Positions 1-6,890 of a DNA stretch of 12,759 nucleotides are shown in pieces. Position 1 is the first letter of the stretch; each line of letters begins with the position of its first letter. The DNA comes from Pirellulaceae bacterium (GTDB taxonomy: Bacteria > Planctomycetota > Planctomycetia > Pirellulales > Pirellulaceae). The translations under genes were made by a program, and so were the position numbers. A model generated the notes under the pieces. The model saw only the letters and a program-made list of their open reading frames with translations. It had not been told where the DNA came from and searched no databases. The stretch lies in assembly GCA_020846515.1 (NCBI GenBank), contig JADLDX010000593.1:1-12759 (forward strand), given 5' to 3'.

Positions 1-459
1 CAATGCGAGGCTGGCAAAGGCTACATAAGCGATACTGGCCAATGGATGTTACGCCTGGATGACGACCCGGCGCATGATACACCAGCGTCAATCAAAGTCG
101 AGTTTCAACGTCAGTGCTTGTTTTGGCGCGATTGGCGAGACGCATCAAACCCGCTGCGTATTGCACTGCGTCGAATGCATCCAGAGTTGTGCCGAATGAT
201 CGAGAGTTGGCGGCAACGGATGACGCCCACCGAGCTTTCAGACGTTCTTACTTGCGCAGAAGGAAGTTTAGTCGTTGACTCCGCGATGACTGAGTTAGAG
301 CGAGCCGGCATCACTGCTCTATCGAATCACGATGGGCTGACAGTGCGAGCAACCCAATCCGACGCAGCACGAGAAATCCTCCTGAGCGTGTGCGACTGGC
401 ATTTGGGTTTTAGGCCGAGGGTGTCGCTCAAGGAGACGACCGAGAGCATCGGGATGTGA
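1..459 (+). CDS. 3' part of an unidentified gene; C-terminus resembles palm motif C of phage/plasmid-type polymerases
   Basis: The frame is open from the first base of the window to a TGA at 457-459, so this is a 152-codon C-terminal fragment whose start lies upstream; the ATG at 46 is internal and needs no separate start. I do not recognise the family with certainty. The last third (in-window codons about 88-140) has the pattern EGSLVVDSAMTELERAGI, a short strand, then NHDGLTV at codons 109-115, then a helix and a G-x-R-P-x-V strand. This follows the layout of motif B-to-C in family A and T7-like single-subunit polymerases, where a catalytic Asp follows His in a 'HDS/HDE' turn. The assignment is inferred from pattern only. 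A partial copy of the tail lies downstream at about 645-828. Another reading frame (about 414-572) is open just past the stop, so a 3' frameshift is possible. An ordinary hypothetical protein remains possible. Confidence 0.5.
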   Translation, partial: QCEAGKGYISDTGQWMLRLDDDPAHDTPASIKVEFQRQCLFWRDWRDASNPLRIALRRMHPELCRMIESWRQRMTPTELSDVLTCAEGSLVVDSAMTELERAGITALSNHDGLTVRATQSDAAREILLSVCDWHLGFRPRVSLKETTESIGM

Positions 460-828
460 TCAGCGATATTCCGGCGGGGGATGTCACTTTCCCGAGAGCC
501 GAGTCGAAACCGAACCTTCTCACGCATGCGTACGCGCGAGGCCAGAAGACTGACTACTGGATTCTCGATTAGCCACGAACAGTCATGGTACGCACGGCAA
601 TACCTCCTTGGTTGTGGGATTGCTGGTCGGCGCCGAACCTGCATTTAGATGGCAGGTCGTATCGGGTCATCCGCTGTTCAAGCATTCCTGCCCGACGCGG
701 CACGAGCGATCTTGCTAAGCGTCTGCGATGTGACGGACGATGTTCAGTGGATTGTCGCTGTCACTGAGCCGAGACTCAAGTTCTCCTTCACGCACGCGAG
801 GACCGATACCGGATTGGTGATCGGCTGA
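320..828 (+). repeat. Imperfect tandem direct repeat (about 320-572 and 660-828)
   Basis: Two diverged copies of the same 3' gene segment lie head to tail. The best-conserved core is GACGC[A/G]GCACGAG, then CTNAGCGT[G/C]TGCGA. Flanking islands (GATGTGA at 453 and 728; GAGCCGAG at 496 and 766) keep the same order. The second copy carries a deletion of about 80 bases after the core. This accounts for most of the apparently non-coding DNA between the first gene and position 830. Confidence 0.5.
645..828 (+). pseudogene. Decayed second copy of the upstream gene's tail
   Basis: A short frame (ATG 649 to TGA 826-828, 59 codons) contains PDAARAILLSVCD, which matches SDAAREILLSVCD in the upstream gene. 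At the DNA level 694-728 matches 361-395 at 28 of 35 bases. Similarity extends to both sides: TATCG at 320 against 660, GAGCCGAG at 496 against 766, and GGATT at 559 against 811, with roughly 80 bases missing from the second copy. The segment corresponding to the His-Asp motif is in a different frame and the Asp is lost, so this is a gene remnant and not a working paralogue. There is no ribosome binding site of note before 649. Confidence 0.5.
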
Positions 829-956
829 CTTTCACCATACCGCGAAAACACGAGAACCAACGCGATTGAGTACTAATGTTTGCAAAGATGGATTTTGGGG
901 CTAAAATAGCGTTTTCCTCAATGAAAACAGGCTTTTCTGCGATGTTGGTTGCTTTT
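829..956. other. Intergenic stretch before the tmRNA-like end
   Basis: No gene is visible. A small perfect hairpin (GTTTTC / GAAAAC, six-base loop) lies at 911-928, inside a T-rich tract that runs up to the tmRNA-like sequence. The part from about 920 onward has a diverged counterpart at about 1690-1719. Confidence 0.4.
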
Positions 957-998
957 TTCGCAATGTAGAGGTCGGGGGTTCAACTCCCCTCCGCTCCA
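957..998 (+). ncRNA. tmRNA (ssrA) 3'-end-like fragment, possible attachment site
   Basis: Positions 974-990 form a T-arm: GGGGG, loop TTCAACT, CCCCT (four G-C pairs and one G-U). The acceptor-like strand CCGCTCCA follows at 991-998. GGTTCAACTCCC followed by CTCCA is the form seen at the 3' end of bacterial tmRNA (E. coli ssrA ends GGGTTCAACTCCCGCC then AGCTCCACCA). A Ser-type tRNA end is a weaker alternative. The expected 5' partner (about GGAGCGG) is not found in the preceding 130 bases and CCA is not encoded, so this is a fragment and not a complete RNA gene. Such 3' ends are left at the far boundary of elements that integrate into ssrA. Whether this one marks an integration is inference. 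Confidence 0.45.
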
Positions 999-1014
999 TT
1001 CGCCCTCGGCGAAT
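998..1014 (+). terminator. Perfect 7-bp hairpin directly after the tmRNA-like end
   Basis: ATTCGCC, loop CTC, GGCGAAT form a perfect stem beginning on the last base of the tmRNA-like sequence. The position is right for an RNA-gene terminator or 3'-processing hairpin, but no T-run follows (TAGAGAG follows instead), so intrinsic termination is doubtful. Confidence 0.35.
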
Positions 1015-1017
1015 AGA

Positions 1018-1117
1018 GAGTAGACAGGAGAAAGTAGAGAGTAGAAGGATTCTAGAACTAGAGATTTTCTAGGGCAAACAATCGTTCATCACCACTCAAC
1101 TTTCTCCTTGTCTACTC
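1018..1117. repeat. Purine/pyrimidine-rich inverted repeat upstream of the four-helix-bundle remnant
   Basis: The left arm 1018-1034 (GAGTAGACAGGAGAAAG) is the reverse complement of 1100-1117 apart from one bulged base. Beyond the paired arms, the left side carries AGTAGA-type hexamers up to 1046 and the right side carries TCTACT-type repeats up to about 1145. Such simple AGAGTAGA-like tracts near S23/IVS-type genes suggest a repeated, possibly mobile cassette. The function is unknown. Confidence 0.55.
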
Positions 1118-1184
1118 GGTCTACTTTCTACTCACTACTCTCTTTCTTTGCAGCACGAGTAGTCTCCTACCTTGGAGAACTCCC

Positions 1185-1391
1185 ATGGCATTCGCCTTCG
1201 AGAAGTTGCTGGTCTACCAGAAATCGGTCGACTTCGCGGATCAAATTTGCGACCTGACTGAACAGTTCCCAGCCCGTTACAACCATCTGGCCGAACGCGT
1301 CCGTTTCCAGGCCCACCCATCGAAAGCGGTTGCTAAGCAGTGGACGGTCTTGGCATTGATTATGGCGTTCCTGTTGAACGCTATCTTGTAA
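1185..1391 (+). pseudogene. Truncated four-helix-bundle protein (S23 / 23S rRNA IVS-type)
   Basis: The ATG at 1185 has GGAG at 1174-1177 (spacing 7). The first ~37 residues (MAFAFEKLLVYQKSVDFADQ and on to LTEQFP) are typical of the N-terminal helix of four-helix-bundle proteins of the S23/IVS type, small proteins of about 115-120 aa whose role is unclear. The usual continuation (an N/R-A-x-x-S-I-x-x-N-I-A-E-G segment and two further helices) is absent. After about residue 40 the sequence is unrelated, with a hydrophobic end, and stops at residue 68. I read this as a gene whose 3' two-thirds was replaced by a recombination or deletion; the chimeric 68-aa peptide may be untranslated. The inverted repeat upstream fits the usual surroundings of such genes. 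Confidence 0.6.
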
Positions 1392-1719
1392 CGCAACGAC
1401 ATTCGGTGCTGTTCTTCAAGCGATGGCAACGAACGATCTTGACGCTCGTTTGTAGCATCTTCAGTCGATCGATCCAGTGGGCGGGGTGCTGAGCTGACCT
1501 TCTTCGTGATGTAGCGACCTCTCGCACGCCGCACATTGCAATTGGTTGGCGTTCATCGATGAATGAGCCGTGGGCGTAAAGACCAACCGGGTTGTGGTTG
1601 GACGGTTGATATTCCAAGGGAAAAAGTGATACTCTGTGGGAAGACGAAGACGAACTGGTTTTTGGAAAAAGCCAGTATTCTCTGGAAAGAATGCGTTTTT
1701 CCGGTTTCGCGATAGTTCA
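1392..1719. other. Gene-poor stretch with two hairpins
   Basis: I find no supportable gene here. Two stem-loops are visible: CCAACC / GGTTGG with a seven-base loop at 1583-1601, and the longer one at 1654-1676. From about 1690 the sequence becomes a diverged copy of the stretch before 957. Confidence 0.4.
1654..1676 (+). terminator. 10-bp stem-loop, terminator-like
   Basis: ACTGGTTTTT pairs with AAAAGCCAGT (one G-U pair) around a three-base loop GGA. The A/T-rich inner stem is not followed by a T-run, so this may be a structural relic of the repeat region. It lies about 110 bases upstream of the SNF2 gene start and could sit in its leader. Confidence 0.3.
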
Positions 1720-1765
1720 TTCGCAATGTACAGGTCGGGGAGCGACTCCTCTCCGCTTCGCTCCA
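1720..1765 (+). repeat. Degenerate second copy of the tmRNA-like 3' end
   Basis: 1720-1740 matches 957-977 at 20 of 21 bases (TTCGCAATGTA, then C instead of G, then AGGTCGGGG). It continues with ACTCCTCTCCGC and CTCCA, as in the first copy, but has changes in the T-loop (GTTCA replaced by AGCG) and a five-base TTCGC-type insertion, so the T-arm can no longer fold normally. The two copies flank the four-helix-bundle remnant and are about 763 bp apart. Together they look like nested or repeated attachment-type sites, the second older and decayed. Confidence 0.5.
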
Positions 1766-1789
1766 CTGATAATTTCATTAAGCAGGTCA

Positions 1790-4700
1790 ATGAAGACACT
1801 CGTCGATCAATACCGCCAATTGCCTGTGAGTGATAGATGCATCCTGCAAGTTTTGGCGCTGCACCAGCAGAGCGACTTGAGCATCGGGGACCTGACGGCC
1901 TTCATGAAGGCGGTGCACAAGTTCGAGCCGAACCTGTGGCCAGAACCACCCAAACAAGCGAGGATTCGCGAAAGCATAGTACGGTTGGGTAAGGCCGGTT
2001 TGGCAATTCTCCATACTCAATCGATGACGCGGCTGGGGTGCGCCGCCGAGATAACTGACTTTTGTTGGCAGCAATCTGTCTCGGATGGCCGCTTTGAACG
2101 GCTGCGCGACATCCTGTTCAGGCGACTGATGGACCTTGAAAACCGTTTTTATGTGTCACAAATTGACTATCGATTGCTCGCGCGCATAGCGTTTTATCAA
2201 AACGACGCGACAGCCTTCTTTTTAAACTGCCAGGAGGCACGCATTGAACGTAGTCGCCTCATCAATTTGGATTTGATGGAAGCGTGGGATCCAGCCCTGT
2301 TTCACAACTTACCACCGGCTCTGCAACGCGAAACCTTGATGGCCACGCTCTCGCGCAGCGTCTTGCTGGGCGAAGCGACGATCGATGCGATCGATCAGTT
2401 CAAAACGTTGGTCCTCAGCGATGCGCCTTCAGCCGCAGCTTGGAGCGATCTGCGTGTGCAATGGTTGGCAGGCGCGGGCGACATACAGCAGCTGGAGAAA
2501 CTGGCCACATCGGATTCGTCCGCCCAACTATTAGCCGCCGGTTGCGTGGCTTTTCTGAAAGGCGATGGCGACAAGGCCCATAAAGCATTTGATCAGCACA
2601 TTAAAGCAGCCAAGAAAGCCGATCCGCTGTCATCGCCGCTCATGGACGACGTGACTGGATTGATGCAGTTTCTCTTGAGTCTCAAAGTAGACTCATCCAT
2701 GTTGGCCAAGAGCTTGAAAACGCACTACAACCTGGTGAAAAAACATGGTAGCGACGGCCGGCTATCTCTCCTGGAGTCTGCCTTGGAAGTAGTGAATTAT
2801 TCACTGCACCAGCAGGCACCCGTACTCAAAAAACTGAGCTACTCCTTAAGCTATAGCGGCTTCTCGCCGCTTAGTGAAATCTTCATGGCGCACTTATGGC
2901 ACTGGTTCATCCCCGATCATCCCTATCCTAAGAAATTAGAGAGCAGCAAACTGGCGAATTGGTACCGCGAGCAGAACCTGAATTGGCTCGCTGCCCTCGC
3001 CGAAGATGGACTAGTGATAACTCAAATATCTTCAAAATCGGAGCGGGCCAAGACGATTGGCAGTTTGCACAAGAAACTTGGTACGTTCCCGATGGCCGAT
3101 TGGATCAAGTCGACGGAAGTCTGGAGACAAAAGTTGGACGTCTTGCGACAACTAGCTACACCTCGAACACAGAAGTCGTCGAACACTGCCGAAGTATCAA
3201 CCGCATTTGATGAACGCATGGCTTGGGAATTGGTAGTGGAGCAAGCTAAGGGTTCGACGAAGATTGAAAGTTTGCGTCCCATCGTACAAACGCGGTCTGG
3301 CAAAGGTTGGACAAAAGGCCGTCCAATTGCCTTGGAACGGTTGTATCGTTCATCGCTTGCAACCGACTATCCATTTCTGACCTCTCAAGACGTGTCGGTG
3401 TGCAAGTGCATCGAAGGCAGAGAGTTGCCGAGCGGTTACTATGATTACACAGAGACAAAGTACATCCTAAACGTCGCGCGGGCGTTGGAAGTATTGATCG
3501 GACATCCGCACTTGTTTCCCGCCAATGAACGGACCGAAACCATTGAGTTGGTCAGTCGCGAGCCGGAACTTGTCATTGCAAAATGTGACGCCGGATTTCA
3601 ATTGAAGCTTTGTCCAATGCCCGAAGACGAGCAAGACTATGTTCTATGTGGCGAGGGTCCGAACCGATACGCCTTGGTACGCTTTACCCCCGCGCAAGTC
3701 CAGCTGTCGAAAGTGCTCGATGGCGCTGTGACCGTTCCGGCTGAAGGTCAAGCAGAGTTGGTGGCCACGGCTCAATCGCTTTCGTATATCGCTGCCGTAC
3801 AGTCTTCGATTCCATTATCGCCGGTTGGAGACAACCTCGAGTCCTCCCTCGCGGACACTCCAGCAGCTAACCGTCTCACTGCAGACCCCTCGCTGCTGAT
3901 CCATTTGACTCCGTTTCAAGAAGGGCTCCGAGCCGAGTTATTCGTGCGACCCTTCGGCGCGGTCGGGCCGCTGTTCTCCCCGGGCGTGGGCGGTACGACA
4001 ATCTTTGCGGTAATCGATCACGAGCGGCAAGTCATCGAGCGCGATCTGGAGGCGGAGCAACAGCGTGTCGCAGAGGTAAGTAGTCGATGTCCCGCGCTCG
4101 GTGGCCAAGAGTCAATCATTCATGCCGTGGAGCTACCAACTGCCGCCGAGGCACTGGAACTGGTCAGCGATCTCGAACCGTTGCATGAAGAAGGCCTGGT
4201 CACGCTGTTCTGGCCTCAAGGTAAACGGCTGCGCGTCATCGGACACGCCGATAGTAGCCAGCTGCGCATCAGTGTGAACAGCGATAAAGATTGGTTTGCT
4301 GCTACCGGCGAGTTGATCGTCGATAAGCAAACATCGATCGACCTGGTTGAACTGGCCAATTTAATCTCAGCCAGCCCCAGTTCGTTCATTCCACTGGCCG
4401 ATGGACGGTTCTTGCGTCTGAGCGAGCAATTGCGGCAACGTGTGGCCGAGCTTCGGGCTTATAGCGAGATCAGTGGCAGCAAGCTGCGGTTTCCTCCGAT
4501 CCGGGCTGCGGGGTTGGAGGACATGGACCAGTGGTGCAAGTTGAAAGCGGGCAAGGCCTGGAAGGAACGTCAAGCCAAAGTTCGGGAAGCTCTCGACACA
4601 AAGTTCGCGCCGCCTTCGACACTCAATGCTTCTTTGCGGGATTATCAAACAGAAGGTTATCAATGGCTGTGTCGATTGGCGCACTGGGGTGCGGGAGCTT

Positions 4701-6001
4701 GCCTGGCCGATGATATGGGCTTGGGCAAAACGCTCCAGGCGATCGCCCTGCTACTACATCGCGCCGCTGGCGGACCAGCTCTCGTTGTCGCACCCACATC
4801 GTTGGGATTCAACTGGGAAAGCGAGCTCTTTCGTTTTGCGCCGACACTTAACGTCCATAACTTCGCCAGCAGCGACCGTGAAACACTTTTCAAATCACTA
4901 GGCCCGCGCGACGTCGTCATCGCCAGCTACGGCCTGTTGCAAAATGAAAGCCAACGGTTCAACTCAGTCTCATGGAATTCAATTGTGTTGGACGAAGCCC
5001 AAGCGATCAAGAACACGGCGACTAAACGCTCGCAAGCCGCGATGGAACTGCAAGCCGATTTTCGTTTGATCTTGACAGGTACCCCAATCGAAAATCACTT
5101 GGGTGAGTTATGGAACTTGATGCAGTTCATCAACCCTGGCTTGCTCGGTTCGTACGATCATTTCCAAAGTCGATTTGCCGTACCGATCGAACGCGATCGC
5201 AATCGCGAAACGCGGCAACAACTCAAACGCCTCGTCCAACCATTCTTGTTGCGACGCACGAAGTCGCAAGTCTTGACGGAACTTCCAGCCCGCACCGAAG
5301 TTACGATCGGTGTTACGCTCAGCCACGAAGAGGCAGTGCTCTATGAAGCCGCGCGACGGCGCGCTCTCGAAGAACTGGCCGCCGCTGCGGACGCGAAGCA
5401 GGGGCAACATGTACGCATCCTGGCGGAACTGATGCGTTTGCGACGCGCCTGCTGTCATCCTCGTTTGCTCTTGCCTGAATCGAAGCTACCGGGTTCAAAG
5501 TTGGAACTGTTTTCGGAAACGATCGACGAGTTGCTGGCCAATCAGCACAAAGCGCTGGTCTTTAGTCAGTTTGTCGATCACTTGGCGATTCTGCGTGAGG
5601 AACTAGATCGCAAGGGTATCGCCTATCAGTACCTGGACGGTTCGACGCCGGTTAAAGAACGCCGCCGCAGCGTCGATGCGTTCCAAGATGGACAGGGAGA
5701 TGTATTTTTGATCAGTTTGAAAGCGGGTGGAACCGGCTTGAACCTGACAGCCGCTGATTATGTGCTGCACATGGACCCGTGGTGGAATCCAGCCGTGGAA
5801 GATCAAGCCGCCGATCGAGCCCATCGCATCGGCCAGCTGCGCCCGGTCACCATCTATCGCTTTATCACTCTGGGAACCATCGAAGAGAAGATTGTCGAAC
5901 TTCACAAACACAAACGCGATCTGGCCGACAGTCTGCTCGAGGGCAGCGACTCCAGCGGCAGTTTGACTGCGGAAGAATTGTTGAAACTGATTCAACCGTA
6001 G
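1790..6001 (+). CDS. SNF2-family DNA-dependent ATPase/helicase with a large N-terminal region
   Basis: This 1403-aa protein has a complete SNF2 motor at its C-terminus. Visible motifs are motif I DDMGLGKT (974-981, Lys980 for ATP), motif II DEAQ (1068-1071), LTGTP then ENHLGELW (1095 on), SLKAGGTGLNL (1309 on), and motif VI DRAHRIGQ with Arg1343 and Arg1346. The last 60 residues are the usual SNF2 C-terminal helix. SNF2 enzymes translocate on duplex DNA and remodel protein-DNA complexes. The first ~970 residues are helical with TPR-like stretches at about 150-330. A beta-rich part at about 700-930 resembles the bacterial SNF2-associated region. No nuclease or SWIM zinc finger is visible. I chose ATG 1790 (AGCAGG six bases upstream) over the in-frame ATG 1691, which lies inside the decayed tmRNA-like repeat and would add 33 atypical residues. 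No partner gene adjoins it. It could serve genome or transcription maintenance, or be an orphan defence-type helicase. Confidence 0.93.
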   Translation: MKTLVDQYRQLPVSDRCILQVLALHQQSDLSIGDLTAFMKAVHKFEPNLWPEPPKQARIRESIVRLGKAGLAILHTQSMTRLGCAAEITDFCWQQSVSDGRFERLRDILFRRLMDLENRFYVSQIDYRLLARIAFYQNDATAFFLNCQEARIERSRLINLDLMEAWDPALFHNLPPALQRETLMATLSRSVLLGEATIDAIDQFKTLVLSDAPSAAAWSDLRVQWLAGAGDIQQLEKLATSDSSAQLLAAGCVAFLKGDGDKAHKAFDQHIKAAKKADPLSSPLMDDVTGLMQFLLSLKVDSSMLAKSLKTHYNLVKKHGSDGRLSLLESALEVVNYSLHQQAPVLKKLSYSLSYSGFSPLSEIFMAHLWHWFIPDHPYPKKLESSKLANWYREQNLNWLAALAEDGLVITQISSKSERAKTIGSLHKKLGTFPMADWIKSTEVWRQKLDVLRQLATPRTQKSSNTAEVSTAFDERMAWELVVEQAKGSTKIESLRPIVQTRSGKGWTKGRPIALERLYRSSLATDYPFLTSQDVSVCKCIEGRELPSGYYDYTETKYILNVARALEVLIGHPHLFPANERTETIELVSREPELVIAKCDAGFQLKLCPMPEDEQDYVLCGEGPNRYALVRFTPAQVQLSKVLDGAVTVPAEGQAELVATAQSLSYIAAVQSSIPLSPVGDNLESSLADTPAANRLTADPSLLIHLTPFQEGLRAELFVRPFGAVGPLFSPGVGGTTIFAVIDHERQVIERDLEAEQQRVAEVSSRCPALGGQESIIHAVELPTAAEALELVSDLEPLHEEGLVTLFWPQGKRLRVIGHADSSQLRISVNSDKDWFAATGELIVDKQTSIDLVELANLISASPSSFIPLADGRFLRLSEQLRQRVAELRAYSEISGSKLRFPPIRAAGLEDMDQWCKLKAGKAWKERQAKVREALDTKFAPPSTLNASLRDYQTEGYQWLCRLAHWGAGACLADDMGLGKTLQAIALLLHRAAGGPALVVAPTSLGFNWESELFRFAPTLNVHNFASSDRETLFKSLGPRDVVIASYGLLQNESQRFNSVSWNSIVLDEAQAIKNTATKRSQAAMELQADFRLILTGTPIENHLGELWNLMQFINPGLLGSYDHFQSRFAVPIERDRNRETRQQLKRLVQPFLLRRTKSQVLTELPARTEVTIGVTLSHEEAVLYEAARRRALEELAAAADAKQGQHVRILAELMRLRRACCHPRLLLPESKLPGSKLELFSETIDELLANQHKALVFSQFVDHLAILREELDRKGIAYQYLDGSTPVKERRRSVDAFQDGQGDVFLISLKAGGTGLNLTAADYVLHMDPWWNPAVEDQAADRAHRIGQLRPVTIYRFITLGTIEEKIVELHKHKRDLADSLLEGSDSSGSLTAEELLKLIQP

Positions 6002-6326
6002 ACAACTGCAGTTCGATTGACCCTGGTTGTGGCACATTTGGTTCGCGATAGAACGGAATCAAACGGCATGGAAGGTCGGACGGTTGAGAAACTTGTCTCC
6101 GCAGGAGCGTCGATCTCCCGTAAATGCCCCCCTTCCATGCATCAGATTTTGTCATCAAGCTTCTTCGACGCGGCCACAGTTTTATACAATGATCTGCATT
6201 CGGTGCTGAGCCGACGGCGGGAAACAGAGCCGAGCATCCGCGTGTTGATCATGGACACCGTCGGCATGCGCCTCCGAGCAGTATGGGTACAGCGCCGGTT
6301 TCGTCAACAAAAAGGATCGTCGCCGA
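6002..6326. other. Intergenic region with a 10-bp inverted repeat
   Basis: I see no gene that can be supported. Open frames here use poor starts and overlap the better gene downstream. A perfect inverted repeat GCATGGAAGG (6066-6075) / CCTTCCATGC (6131-6140) encloses 55 bases. It may be a structured 3' region of the SNF2 transcript or the ends of a very short element. Confidence 0.4.
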
Positions 6327-6713
6327 GTGATACGCTTGGGCCTTATGTATTTTACGATTGTCTTTGCGGCAGGCTTTCTGCTCGGGACACTCAGGGTCAT
6401 GCTGCTCGTACCCACCTTAGGTGCTCGCAACGCAGAGCTGCTTGAGATGCCGATCATGTTGGTCGTGGTTTATGTGGTTGGCAGTTGGGTAGCTGGTCAG
6501 GCGAACAGCCGTCGACAGGCGCTGGCCGTTGGGTTGCTCGGGCTGATGATCTTGCTGACGGCTGAGGTTGGGTTGGCAGCCGTCTTGTTCAACAAGTCGC
6601 CCATCGACGCACTTTTCAACAAGGACCCCGTATCGGGAACCGCCTATTATTTGTCGCTGGTTGTCATGGCGGTGATGCCAGCGTACCGCTGGCGCCCGCT
6701 TGCCGGCGCGTAG
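6327..6713 (+). CDS. Small integral membrane protein, four predicted helices
   Basis: This 128-aa hydrophobic protein has membrane segments at about residues 5-27, 40-58, 65-90 and 104-120. It begins with GTG at 6327, preceded by AAAGGA at 6311-6316 (spacing about 10). An in-frame ATG at 6345 (residue 7) is the alternative start but would cut into the first helix. Conserved-looking features are GFLLGTLRVMLLVPTLGAR, then AELLEMPIML, and DPVSGTAYYLSL before the last helix. The layout (R-V..P.LG.R.AELLE.P.M) is one I associate with short uncharacterised membrane proteins found across proteobacteria and planctomycetes. No catalytic residues are evident and I assign no function. It stands alone, with 325 bp of spacing before it and about 800 bp after. 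Confidence 0.75.
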   Translation: MIRLGLMYFTIVFAAGFLLGTLRVMLLVPTLGARNAELLEMPIMLVVVYVVGSWVAGQANSRRQALAVGLLGLMILLTAEVGLAAVLFNKSPIDALFNKDPVSGTAYYLSLVVMAVMPAYRWRPLAGA

Positions 6714-6811
6714 GCGAGGATCTGGTCAGAGGCTGGATGCTCGAATTGTGTTCATCCAAATACTGGCGACGGCCCGCCCCAGAAGATCCCTGGCCTTTAT
6801 AGGCCGAGGGA

Positions 6812-6832
6812 GACAGAAAAAAGGGGGACAGT
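6812..6832. repeat. Paired GACAG motif, transposon-associated-repeat-like
   Basis: GACAG, then an A-run and a G-run, then GACAG again. The context AAAGGGGGACAGTCGAAC resembles intergenic GGGGACAG motifs often found beside small Y1/REP-type transposase genes. No transposase is present here, so at most this is a remnant. Confidence 0.25.
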
Positions 6833-6890
6833 CGAACTTCATGTGGGGGGATAAAGTAGAGTCGTTGTCTAGCAGGTCGATAGAATTTTT

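Noticed and set aside
829..998. Complete tmRNA or tRNA gene
   Set aside because: No 5' acceptor strand (about GGAGCGG), D-arm, anticodon arm or tag-coding frame could be found before the T-arm; only a 3' fragment is supported.
1012..1145. CRISPR array in the AGTAGA-rich tract
   Set aside because: Units are irregular hexamers in opposite orientation on the two sides, with no regular spacers and no cas genes.
1691..1789. Longer start for the SNF2 gene at ATG 1691
   Set aside because: The extra 33 residues lie inside the decayed tmRNA-like repeat and do not look like family sequence; ATG 1790 has AGCAGG close upstream and begins a plausible helical domain.
1461..1799. Reverse-strand 112-aa frame across the repeat region
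   Set aside because: It runs through hairpins and the tmRNA-like repeat, has no ribosome binding site and resembles no protein family.
1790..6001. SNF2 gene as part of a known defence system (DISARM or Zorya type)
   Set aside because: No methylase, phospholipase-D, MotAB-like or other partner genes are in the window and no Mrr-like nuclease domain is visible.
6017..6445. Possible 142-aa gene between the SNF2 and membrane-protein genes
   Set aside because: It would need a TTG start without a binding site and overlaps the well-supported membrane protein by about 120 bases in another frame.
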